From the NCBI RefSeq assembly GCF_024628725.1, contig NZ_CP102410.1, positions 372,001-436,000 of the forward strand: 64,000 nucleotides of DNA, in the 5' to 3' direction. This document shows, one piece after another, positions 1 through 7,796 of the stretch (the stretch's first letter is position 1; each line of letters starts with the position of its first letter). This DNA comes from Ruegeria sp. YS9 (GTDB taxonomy: Bacteria; Pseudomonadota; Alphaproteobacteria; Rhodobacterales; Rhodobacteraceae). The position numbers and the translations under genes were made by a program. The notes under the pieces are model-generated. The model was not told the origin of the DNA. It did not search any database and saw nothing but the letters and a program-made list of their open reading frames with translations.

Positions 1-44
1 CGCATCCGTGGCGCCCTCAACCCATGGTCCGGCCGGAAAGCCGC

Positions 45-1202
45 TCATGCCTCGGCACGGGCTTTTTCGATCTGAGTGGCCACCCAGTGGTGGAAACAAT
101 GCGTTGGGCCATCCATCGCGGGCGAAAAGCGACCACCGTCGAATTTGACGCCATGACGGCCTTTCTGCATGCCCTCGACCACGAATACATCCTCTTCGAA
201 AACGGTTTTCCAAAGCTGCGCGTTCTTTGCGCGCAACGCTTCGTGCTCGGGTGCGTCTTCCGGTTTTTTGGCGTAGTACAGCTCGATCCTTTCGTTCGAC
301 CGCTCATGGGTGATCGGATCGATGATGAAGGCAAAGCCATGGTCGCGTTGAACACCCAGCAAGGTGTTCGGGTACACGACGATGTATTCCGCCCCTTCAT
401 TCCACTGTTCGCTCAGGTTCTGGAAGTCATCCAGCTTCTCGCCGTTCTGACCTTCGAACTGACGATAGACGTAGGTGCCCTGACCCGAGTACTTGCCCAG
501 TTCATTGATGTTGTAGTGGTCTTCCAGACGCGAATAGCTGTTAAGGCCCGGGTGAACCCAAGGCAGGTGATAGCTTTCGCAGAAGTTTTCGACCGCCAGT
601 TTCCAGTTCGACTCCAGCTCGAGCCGGACAGACGCGCCCGCACCGCCATGATACATGGGCTGTTCAAAATCTTTCCAGCGTTCCATCAATTCGCGATGGA
701 CCTCTTCGAACTCCGGGGCGTTGCCATCCACATTTACGAAGACAACGTCGCGCCAGACATAGGAACGTATGCGGATCAGGCCCAGTTCAGCAAAGTCCAG
801 ATCTTCATGCGTGTTCTGTCCGGGGCCACCGACATGCGGCGCAGTGCGCAGCTCGCCATTCAGGCCGTAACACCAGCTGTGATAGGGGCAACGAATCGCG
901 CCGCGGATTTTCTGCGGCTTGTCGACCAAGATCATTCCGCGATGGCGGCAGGTGTTCTGGAAAACGCCGATCTGTCCGTCACGGTCGCGAACCATCAGAA
1001 GCGGCATGCCGAGAAAGTCGATCGGAAAGGCATCTCCCGCTTCGGGAATGTCCTTGCCAAAACCGATGCCCGACCAGTTCGCGAACAGGACCGCCTCCCG
1101 TTCCTCGGCAAAGACAGCGGGATCGACATAATGCTCGTTCGGCAGGCCCTTGGCGGTGTTTACCGGGGTCAGAACAGACGAAAGCGCTGAATGCTTGTTC
1201 AT
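45..1202 (-). CDS. Rieske non-heme iron oxygenase, quaternary-amine type (alpha subunit)
   Basis: 385 residues. Probable terminal oxygenase that hydroxylates an N-methyl or C-N position of a quaternary amine such as carnitine, glycine betaine or stachydrine. The Rieske 2Fe-2S ligands are C85-x-H87 and C105-x2-H108. The mononuclear iron site is N206-x2-E209-x-Y-H212-x4-H217, with D338 as the likely third ligand. E209 stands where most family members have the bridging Asp; Glu here is known from carnitine monooxygenase CntA. The start at 1202 is preceded by AGGAG six bases upstream; a longer in-frame start at 1247 has no such site. It lies downstream of a LysR gene, and the matching reductase and a BCCT carrier follow divergently. 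The family is secure; the substrate is inferred from context only. Confidence 0.85.
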   Translation of the reverse strand: MNKHSALSSVLTPVNTAKGLPNEHYVDPAVFAEEREAVLFANWSGIGFGKDIPEAGDAFPIDFLGMPLLMVRDRDGQIGVFQNTCRHRGMILVDKPQKIRGAIRCPYHSWCYGLNGELRTAPHVGGPGQNTHEDLDFAELGLIRIRSYVWRDVVFVNVDGNAPEFEEVHRELMERWKDFEQPMYHGGAGASVRLELESNWKLAVENFCESYHLPWVHPGLNSYSRLEDHYNINELGKYSGQGTYVYRQFEGQNGEKLDDFQNLSEQWNEGAEYIVVYPNTLLGVQRDHGFAFIIDPITHERSNERIELYYAKKPEDAPEHEALRAKNAQLWKTVFEEDVFVVEGMQKGRHGVKFDGGRFSPAMDGPTHCFHHWVATQIEKARAEA

Positions 1203-1305
1203 CGGTTGCTCCTGAGTAATTCGGAATGTGTTGAACGTTACTCCCATTGGCCGGTCGAGCCGGCTTCATTCAATACCAAAAAACCTCATGGCGGATTGAG
1301 GCAGA

Positions 1306-2211
1306 CTAAACCGAACCCCCGGACAATTCATCCAGCAACCAGTTTTTCAGCGCCAGGGCACCTTCTGTCAGCTGGTCGTCCGGGCGACCGACGAGGTAAA
1401 AATTGTTCGGGGCAGGGAGGCTGAATTCTTCCAGCGCCACAAGTTTTCCTGATGCCAGCATGGGCTGGATCAAGCGTTTCCACCCCAATGCAAGCCCGGC
1501 CCCTTTGCGGGCCAACTGCAACGCCAGGGCATAGCTGTTTACACGCGACTGCACCGGTACAACTCCGGTATATCCGAGGTCGTGAAACCAAGATGGCCAG
1601 GTGGTCCAGGTGTTGTCCTGCGTTTCAAGGTGGATCAGGCGACGTTCGACCAGGTCTTCCAGGCTTGCCCCCTTCAGTTCCATGGCCATCTCGGGGCTAC
1701 AGACCGGCGTCAGAGTATCACGGTACAGTTTAGTATGGTTCAGCTGCGAGTTCACGTCACGACCGTAGCGGATGAAAAAGTCGATATCCGGCCTGTCCGA
1801 GAATGGCTTGTCCTGTGCCATCTGGTTCACTTTCACGTGCGGGTAGTCCTGCCAGAACCGGATGACCGACGGGGAAAGCCACAACGCCGCCACAGCGGTA
1901 GTGGACCCGACCGTCACCGGATTTTCTGAATCGCCGCTGCGAATCTTTTCAAGCACCTTCGAAATCTGCCGGAACGACGAACCGAGCACCTCGAACAGGT
2001 CCTGGCCGTCTTCGGTCAGTTCCACGCCCCTGTGTTTTCTGACGAACAGCGCTGAACCCAGTTCACTTTCCAGCGCTTTTATCTGGTGGCTGACAGCACC
2101 CGGCGTAACCGACAGTTCGCCGGCCGCTTCTTTGAAACTGAGATGCCGCGCGGCGGCCTCGAAGGCCGACAAAGTCGTAAGGGGTGGAAGATTATAGTGG
2201 CGTCGTGACAT
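1306..2211 (-). CDS. LysR-family transcriptional regulator (GcvA-like)
   Basis: 301 residues. The N-terminal winged helix-turn-helix, roughly residues 8-66, contains FKEAAGELSVTPGAVSHQIK. A two-lobed effector-binding domain follows, with GcvA-like features such as the FFIRYG segment. The ATG at 2211 fits the usual start of the family a few residues before the helix-turn-helix. A longer open frame to 2478 would overlap the divergent reductase gene and adds nothing recognisable. The gene sits between the oxygenase, same strand 103 bp downstream, and the divergent reductase. It is therefore the likely regulator of the quaternary-amine genes, responding to substrate or product. The exact start is moderately certain because no strong ribosome site is visible. 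Confidence 0.85.
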   Translation of the reverse strand: MSRRHYNLPPLTTLSAFEAAARHLSFKEAAGELSVTPGAVSHQIKALESELGSALFVRKHRGVELTEDGQDLFEVLGSSFRQISKVLEKIRSGDSENPVTVGSTTAVAALWLSPSVIRFWQDYPHVKVNQMAQDKPFSDRPDIDFFIRYGRDVNSQLNHTKLYRDTLTPVCSPEMAMELKGASLEDLVERRLIHLETQDNTWTTWPSWFHDLGYTGVVPVQSRVNSYALALQLARKGAGLALGWKRLIQPMLASGKLVALEEFSLPAPNNFYLVGRPDDQLTEGALALKNWLLDELSGGSV

Positions 2212-2245
2212 GGCTGCTGCGTGGCTCAAGAGATAGAGGTGAGCT

Positions 2246-2261
2246 ACATTCATCCGAATGT
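2246..2261. promoter_or_regulatory. Candidate LysR operator dyad in the divergent promoter region
   Basis: Perfect 6-bp arms ACATTC / GAATGT separated by ATCC, in the 141-bp gap between the divergent LysR and reductase genes. The arrangement suits a LysR-type binding site. A partial look-alike, ATTCGGAATGTG, lies near 1218-1229 just ahead of the oxygenase. Function is inferred from position and symmetry only. Confidence 0.35.
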
Positions 2262-2352
2262 GAGAAATTTTGCAATTGAAATCTATGTTTTTTTCCTGCT
2301 GTTTGCGATCGGGTACAGGACCAAAGTCGACCGAGAACGAACAGGATGTGTG

Positions 2353-3297
2353 ATGGATACACAAGTTGCCCGCCTCGTGCGCAAAACACAGCTGAGCCCG
2401 GACACGTCCGATTTTTGCTTTGAAATCGAAAACGGCCGCTTCACAAGTCTTCAACCCGGCGCACATGTCGATATCCATCTGGCCGACGATCTGGTGCGGC
2501 AGTATTCACTGTGGAGCTGGAGTCAGGACGGTCGCGTAATCAATGTCGCCGTCAAACGCGAAGATGAAGGGCGTGGCGGCTCGGTGGCGATGCACGCGCT
2601 GCAAGATGGGTCGATGGTCGAAATCGGTGGGCCGCGTAATCACTTCAAACTCGAAAGTCACGATCGGCACGTCACGTTGATTGCAGGCGGTATTGGGGCG
2701 ACGCCGCTGGTGGCAATGGCGCGGGAACTGTTGAACCGAGGGCAGGATTTTCGGGTTTATTACCTGGTGCGGTCAAGGGAATATGCCGCGATGGATGCGC
2801 AGTTTCGTTCGCTTGGATTGGATGAATGGTATCATTTGCACTGCGATGATACTGACGGTCAGTTTGATTTTGCATCGGTCATGCAATCGACGCCGATGGG
2901 TGCGGATGTGTATACCTGCGGACCTGAACCGATGCTGAATGCTGTTCTCGAAGCAAGTGCATCCTTGCGCGGCGGTGCCATCCATTTTGAACGATTTGCA
3001 GCCGCATCTGATATCGAGCACGACACAAACGCCGAATTCCGGGTCGAAATTCAGTCAACCGGCGCGGTTTACCCGGTCGGAAAGGAGGAAACCATTCTCG
3101 AAGTATTGCAAAACAACGGCGTGCAGGTCGATTTCGGCTGCTCTGAAGGGTTGTGCGGGTCATGCATTGTTGACGTAGTGTCAGGTCAGGTCGACCACCG
3201 CGACGGAATACTGACACCGCAAGAGCGGGAAAGCCACGAATTCCTGTGCACCTGCGTTTCGCGGGCCAAGTCCGAGAAACTGGTCCTGAAGCTATAG
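2353..3297 (+). CDS. PDR/VanB-type NADH oxidoreductase with C-terminal 2Fe-2S domain
   Basis: 314 residues. Reductase expected to pass electrons from NAD(P)H through flavin and a plant-type 2Fe-2S cluster to the Rieske oxygenase at 45-1202. Domains in order: flavin-binding barrel with RQYSL near residue 49, nucleotide-binding domain with GGIGATPL near 112 and CGPEPML near 193, then a ferredoxin domain whose cluster cysteines are in GCSEGLCGSC and the later FLCTC. This order matches CntB/VanB-type reductases. The ATG at 2353 has AGGAT about six bases upstream; the upstream in-frame start at 2221 would overlap the promoter region and adds no domain. The pairing with the oxygenase is inferred from neighbourhood and is typical of two-component systems. 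Confidence 0.87.
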   Translation: MDTQVARLVRKTQLSPDTSDFCFEIENGRFTSLQPGAHVDIHLADDLVRQYSLWSWSQDGRVINVAVKREDEGRGGSVAMHALQDGSMVEIGGPRNHFKLESHDRHVTLIAGGIGATPLVAMARELLNRGQDFRVYYLVRSREYAAMDAQFRSLGLDEWYHLHCDDTDGQFDFASVMQSTPMGADVYTCGPEPMLNAVLEASASLRGGAIHFERFAAASDIEHDTNAEFRVEIQSTGAVYPVGKEETILEVLQNNGVQVDFGCSEGLCGSCIVDVVSGQVDHRDGILTPQERESHEFLCTCVSRAKSEKLVLKL

Positions 3298-3722
3298 ACA
3301 GTATGATGGCTACCGCAATTCATAGCATTGCACTGTTCTCGCTAACATGGAAAACGAGTGAGTTTTATAGTCGTTTCATGTAATCGAAGTGTCGGATTCT
3401 CAAATTAGAACACTTAACCCATGCTATAGGTGTTTCGAAACTGGAAGCCCAATAACAACTTACGACGCTGCGATTATGTTTAAAGACATGCTGACTTATC
3501 ACTAGGACCAGGGATGTCGGCTGGCAGCGAATAATCGGGAGGAGATCTGCAGTAAGAAACGTAATGGGAGCACGCGTTGTTACTGCAAGCCCAAGTTTGG
3601 GCTGAACACAACTCACCATCGGTTTGCGCATCGTGCATGATTGTCCGCGTCGTGCAACGCGATGGTTTCCAGCACTTTTTCCAGAAGAACAAAAACGACA
3701 CACTCGAGGAGGAACGCGCGAT
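3298..3722. other. 425-bp gap without a supported gene
   Basis: The stretch between the reductase and the BCCT carrier is AT-richer than its surroundings. It holds no frame with recognisable content and no clear terminator. It probably carries the promoter of the BCCT gene. A GAGGAGG ribosome site lies at its end. Confidence 0.4.
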
Positions 3723-5549
3723 ATGTCGATACCCGAACCTTTCACGGACGTTGAAATAGAAACGGCTGATTCCGGATTCTATGAAAACTACAGCGTCCCA
3801 ATTGCCCTGATCAGCAAGGCCATCATGGTCGGGCTGGTCCTGTGGGCCCTGGTTTTCCCTGCGAATGCAAACAGCACGTTGGGCAGCCTGAACAGCCAGT
3901 TGCTGGAAGTCTTCAACAGCTTCTACATCGTCATTGTCGGTTTTTTCTTCTTTTTCCTGGCCGTTGTTGCGATCATTCCGTCCACGGGTCGCCGGATCAT
4001 GGGAACGCCGGGGGAAAAGCCCGAGTTTTCGAACTTCTCATGGTTTTCCATGATGTTCGGTGCCGGTCTTGGTGTCGGTCTCATGGTCTTTGCGACAGCA
4101 GAACCGCTGGGTCTCTGGGGATCTAACCCGGTTGTCGTTTCCGGCGCGGTCGAAGGTAACACGCCTGAGGCACTGCAATCGGCCTACCGTTTCACTTTCC
4201 TGCACTATGGTTTCCACGCCTGGGCGATCTACGTGGTGACCGGTCTGTCGTTGGCGTATTACGCTTATACACGCGACATGCCTCTGACGATCCGCTCGGC
4301 GCTGACTCCGCTGTTTGGCCGTTTCGTCAATGGTTTTTTCGGCCACGTGGTCGACGTTTTGGGCGTTGTCGCAACGATCCTCGGCGTGTCCGTAACTATC
4401 GGTTTTGGCGTCAGCCAGTTCATCGACGGCCTCTATGCCATCACCGGCATGCAGTGGATCATGGATCTGGGTGGCGAGGTGCCGACCCCCAGCAAGGTTG
4501 GTCTGATTGCAGGCTTGGTCGTCATCATGGGTCTGTCGATCATTTCGGCGGTTTCCGGTGTTGGCCGAGGTGTCAAGTACCTGTCCAACCTGAACCTGGT
4601 GCTGTCGATCATCCTGCTGGGCACTTTCGTGGTCTTCGGTTCGTTTGTCTTTGCCATGACCACTTATGGCACTGCGATGATCGACTACATTTTGCACTTC
4701 GTGTCGCTCAGCTTTAACGCCTATGGCCCGCTGTCGGCCGAAGCATTCGCAGCGGCCCTGCCGGCCGAGGCGCAAGCACATGCCGCAGACCTGATGGCAG
4801 GCGCGACCAATGCCTGGGGCAGCTTCGACGGCTTCAAAAGCGGTCTGGAAGGTGCAGCAGCCGAGTTGGACGAAGCAACCTTGGCCGCGGCCTATGCTGC
4901 GGGTGAGCAAGGTCGTCAGTTCGGCTGGCAATCAGGCTGGACTACCTTCTACTGGGCATGGTGGATCGCATTCTCGCCCTTCGTGGGTCTGTTCCTGGCG
5001 CGCATCTCCAAGGGGCGCAGCGTTCGTGAGTTCATTCTGGGCTGCGTGTTCGCACCTGCGCTGGTATGCTTTGCCTGGATGACCGTTCTGGGCGGCACAG
5101 CGATCGATCTGGAACTGGCAGGCGCGGCGGAAGGTGCGATCATTGGCGCATCGAACACCAACAAGCTGTTCGTAACCCTGTCCTACATGATCGACAGTGG
5201 GCTTCTGTCCATGCTGAACATCATGTGCGTGATCCTGATCATGACCTTCCTGGTGACCTCGGCTGACTCGGGTATTCTGGTGATGAACACCATCATGTCG
5301 GGTGGTAGCCAGGAAACCGGTATCAAGCACCGCATCATCTGGGGTGTGATCCTGACGGCGGTGATCGGCGCGCTGATCCTGGCGGCCGGTGAAAACAACC
5401 CGATGGACGCACTGCGCAACGCCATGATCATCGGTGCGCTTCCGTTCACCGTGGTGATGGGTCTGATGTGCGTATCGCTGGCCAAGGCGCTGTTCCGCGA
5501 CAGTCAGCGTGACAAGCACTCTGCCAGCAGCACGCAGGCTGCTGAATAA
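3723..5549 (+). CDS. BCCT-family betaine/carnitine/choline transporter
   Basis: 608 residues, an inner-membrane secondary carrier of the betaine/carnitine/choline type with about 12 hydrophobic segments. The family signature is plain near residues 410-440, with WTTFYWAWWIAFSPFVG followed by ISKGRSVREF. The ATG at 3723 is preceded by GAGGAGG; an upstream in-frame start adds an unlikely Arg-rich leader. The gene follows the reductase in the same direction and ends at a strong terminator. Its place beside a quaternary-amine oxygenase suggests that it feeds that enzyme rather than serving only osmoprotection. There is a periplasmic or loop insertion rich in Ala around residues 340-400. The substrate is not determinable from sequence. 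Confidence 0.92.
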   Translation: MSIPEPFTDVEIETADSGFYENYSVPIALISKAIMVGLVLWALVFPANANSTLGSLNSQLLEVFNSFYIVIVGFFFFFLAVVAIIPSTGRRIMGTPGEKPEFSNFSWFSMMFGAGLGVGLMVFATAEPLGLWGSNPVVVSGAVEGNTPEALQSAYRFTFLHYGFHAWAIYVVTGLSLAYYAYTRDMPLTIRSALTPLFGRFVNGFFGHVVDVLGVVATILGVSVTIGFGVSQFIDGLYAITGMQWIMDLGGEVPTPSKVGLIAGLVVIMGLSIISAVSGVGRGVKYLSNLNLVLSIILLGTFVVFGSFVFAMTTYGTAMIDYILHFVSLSFNAYGPLSAEAFAAALPAEAQAHAADLMAGATNAWGSFDGFKSGLEGAAAELDEATLAAAYAAGEQGRQFGWQSGWTTFYWAWWIAFSPFVGLFLARISKGRSVREFILGCVFAPALVCFAWMTVLGGTAIDLELAGAAEGAIIGASNTNKLFVTLSYMIDSGLLSMLNIMCVILIMTFLVTSADSGILVMNTIMSGGSQETGIKHRIIWGVILTAVIGALILAAGENNPMDALRNAMIIGALPFTVVMGLMCVSLAKALFRDSQRDKHSASSTQAAE

Positions 5550-5573
5550 GGCATAGGCTCAAAAAAAACAGGT

Positions 5574-5607
5574 CAGGCCGCCCCAACTGGGCGGCCTGTT
5601 CTTTTTT
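5574..5607 (+). terminator. Rho-independent terminator after the BCCT gene
   Basis: Perfect 10-bp stem CAGGCCGCCC / GGGCGGCCTG with a 5-base loop, followed by TTCTTTTTT. It lies 24 bp after the BCCT stop codon. Confidence 0.9.
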
Positions 5608-5899
5608 GGCAGATCGTAGCCTTTGAAATGAAAAACCCCAAAATTACCCCGGGGTCGATGCCGTACTGAACGGAGAACCAAGTCTGCCCCCTATCGACTG
5701 CCCGCATACCCCGTACTTCCGCCACCTCTGGCTGTTGTGGTGACAGTTTGCTCACCGGACCGGCGAGGGCCGCATCACCCGCCAGGGTCAATTTCCTTGC
5801 TGTTGCAACTTTGGATAAAAGGCTGTCACAGGGCCGCGGCAGGAACTTAGGACTTTCATCGAATGTTCCAGCGAAGGGCGGAAAGCTGGTCTTTCGAAC

Positions 5900-6460
5900 A
5901 TGCGCGTACTCGCAGGCATTCAGATGCTGCTTTTCAGTGGCCTGGCGGCTTTGGCCGAACCTTTGTCGCGCGAAGATATCGAATCCCATATCCGCGCGCC
6001 GTTCTCTTTGGGGCCGGCGTTGAACGAGAACGGCGTCGACAGTCTGCTGAACTCCGGCGGGGCCGATGCAGGCTATGTCTTTGAATCGGAGCCCCTGGCG
6101 CCATTGCCCGGTTTTTCCGGCGCACCGATCAACATGTTGATCGTGCTGGATCTTGAAGGGCGTTTTCTTGACGTGCAGTTGATTGAACATAACGAACCTT
6201 TTTTTGTTTCAGGGCTGGGAAAGGCCCCTTTCCACAAATTCTTCGAGCAATACAGGGGCCTTTCGTTCTCGGATTCCATCGTTGTCGGAACCCCGTACGG
6301 CGATGCAGCAAGCGGGTCGTCATTGGTGTATTTGGACGGGGTTACAAAGGCGACGGCAATGGTGCGGATCGCGCATGAATCTGTCATGGGTGCTGCTTTG
6401 GCAGTCGCGCGTGAGAAAATGCAGGGATTGGAACCGCACCGCTCAGGGTTTTGCTACTGA
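5900..6460 (+). pseudogene. nosR: nosR 5' fragment (N2O-reductase maturation flavoprotein)
   Basis: The frame encodes a signal peptide (MRVLAGIQMLLFSGLAALA) and about 170 residues of the periplasmic FMN-binding domain of NosR. Recognisable stretches are PGFSGAPINM, the FVSGLG segment, the QYRGLS segment and the VTKATAMVRIAHES region, where the flavin is normally attached. Homology stops near base 6425 and the frame ends at 6460. The membrane helices and ferredoxin-like C-terminal half of a full NosR (about 700 residues) are absent. The next bases continue, in another frame, as the end of a nosX-like gene. I read this as the 5' stump of nosR left by a large deletion. The family call comes from remembered NosR sequences, not a search. 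Confidence 0.75.
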
Positions 6461-6902
6461 TCTGGTCGATCGCGCCTTGCGCAAGGCCGGGTGGGAAAAG
6501 GTTCTGGTCAATATCGGAGAGTATTATGCAAGTGGCCGTCAGTGGCTGCTGGGTGTCTCGGATCCATTGCACGGGCTTGAGGAAGCCACGCATTTGAAAG
6601 ACCGCGCCATCGCTACGTCCAGCCCCGGCGTCATGCGCCTGCGGTCCGGCGGTGCTTACATCATCGACCCGATGGGCGAAAACGCACCGCTTTGGTCAAC
6701 GGTCAGTGTCCAGGCCCTGGATGCTGCGACAGCAGGCGCGCTTTCAACGGCATTCTGTCATGCTTCCGAGACTGAAATAGCAGCGGCCCTTGCGCGGGCA
6801 GCCGGCGATTGCATCGCAATCTGTGTTCGCCCCAATGGGAAAGTGGTCGTGCTTCAGAGTCAAAAAGCCCCGGATCACACCGAGGCTTTTCGAGTTCTTT
6901 GA
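6432..6902 (+). pseudogene. nosX: nosX (apbE-family) 3' fragment
   Basis: About 155 codons matching the C-terminal half of ApbE/NosX, the FAD:protein FMN transferase that flavinylates NosR. Visible stretches are NRTAQGFATDLVDRAL, VLVNIGEYYASG, the AIATSSPGVM segment, YIIDPMGE and LWSTVSVQ. The signal peptide and N-terminal half are missing. The frame differs from the adjoining nosR stump, so no fused protein would be made. An out-of-frame ATG at 6183 lies inside the nosR part and is not a credible start. In Paracoccus-type clusters nosX is the last gene after nosRZDFYL, so one deletion from within nosR to within nosX would leave exactly this pair. Confidence 0.75.
6863..6890 (-). terminator. 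Terminator hairpin at the end of the cox operon
   Basis: Arms AAAAGCCCCGG and CCGAGGCTTTT (one mismatch) around a 6-base loop, with A/T tails on both sides, so it could act in both directions. It lies 20 bp beyond the coxM stop on the minus strand and overlaps the tail of the nosX remnant on the plus strand. Confidence 0.65.
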
Positions 6903-6909
6903 GAGTGGC

Positions 6910-7701
6910 TTATATGCAGTCTGCAACCGCGCGTTTGGTCATGACCGAAACGAGATGTGCTCGATACTCCTTGCTGCCATGTAGATCAGCGATCATGTTC
7001 ACCGGGTTCACGCGCAGGTCCATGAGGGCATCAGGGCGAAATTCTTTGTTCAGCGCCTGTTCAGCCTCTGACCACCGGAAAACGCCGTCCTCGCTCGCGC
7101 CGGTTACCGCGACACGTACTCCGTCTGCGAAGCGGGCCAGATAGACCCCGACAAGCGCAAATCGCGACGCTGGCTGAAGGAACTTTTGGTAGCTCGCCGC
7201 TTGCGGTACCGGGAAACGGACCGATGTGATGATTTCACCCTCATCCAGCGCCGTCGTGAACATTCCCTGGAAAAAGTCATCGGCGGCAATCCGGCGGGTA
7301 TTGGTCACCACTGTCGCCCCTGATCCCGATACCCCTGCCGGATAACAGGCCGCAGGGTCATTGTTGGCAACCGAACCGCCAATCGTCCCGCGGTTGCGGA
7401 CTGCCGGATCGCCGATCTGACCGGCCAGCGCTGCAAGCGCTGGATATGATCCCGCGGCCTCGCGGGCGACGACAGCGTGGGGCGTCGCGCCACCGATCGA
7501 CACCGATCCGTCATCCTCGACGCAAACGCCTTGCATCTCGGGAATTCCGCTGACCGACACCAACTTGGACGGGGCCGCCAACCGTTGCTTCAATGTTGGG
7601 ATCAGCGTCTGTCCGCCCCCCAACGCCTGCGCATCCTCAGCCGTCAGTGCGGCAACCGCATCAGCTATAGTCGAGGGTTTCTCAAACTCGAAACTGTACA
7701 T
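6910..7701 (-). CDS. coxM: Molybdenum hydroxylase FAD-binding subunit (CoxM-like)
   Basis: 263 residues. Medium subunit of a CO-dehydrogenase/xanthine-dehydrogenase-type enzyme; it carries FAD and passes electrons from the 2Fe-2S subunit. The two FAD-binding motifs of the family are present: LGGGQT near residues 27-32 and GTIGGSVANNDP near 110. The C-terminal CO-dehydrogenase flavoprotein domain follows. It is the last gene of the minus-strand cox operon, 95 bp after coxL, with GGAAGGAA-type spacing before the ATG and a terminator just beyond the stop. Length is somewhat short for the family but complete. The substrate follows that of coxL and is not known. Confidence 0.88.
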   Translation of the reverse strand: MYSFEFEKPSTIADAVAALTAEDAQALGGGQTLIPTLKQRLAAPSKLVSVSGIPEMQGVCVEDDGSVSIGGATPHAVVAREAAGSYPALAALAGQIGDPAVRNRGTIGGSVANNDPAACYPAGVSGSGATVVTNTRRIAADDFFQGMFTTALDEGEIITSVRFPVPQAASYQKFLQPASRFALVGVYLARFADGVRVAVTGASEDGVFRWSEAEQALNKEFRPDALMDLRVNPVNMIADLHGSKEYRAHLVSVMTKRAVADCI

Positions 7702-7796
7702 TTCGTTCTTCCTTTCCGAAAGGCGCTGATCCGCCCTTCATCTGGCTATAAATATCCCGGGGAGCGCGAGGGGCTGGCCCCTCGCACTCTAACCTC

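Noticed and set aside
24..1190. 388-codon open frame opposite the Rieske oxygenase
   Set aside because: Antisense shadow of a clear gene; no ribosome site and no family features.
5900..6902. A single NosR-ApbE fusion protein with a programmed frameshift
   Set aside because: The N-terminal half of ApbE and most of NosR are absent and no slippery sequence with structure is seen at the junction; a deletion is simpler.
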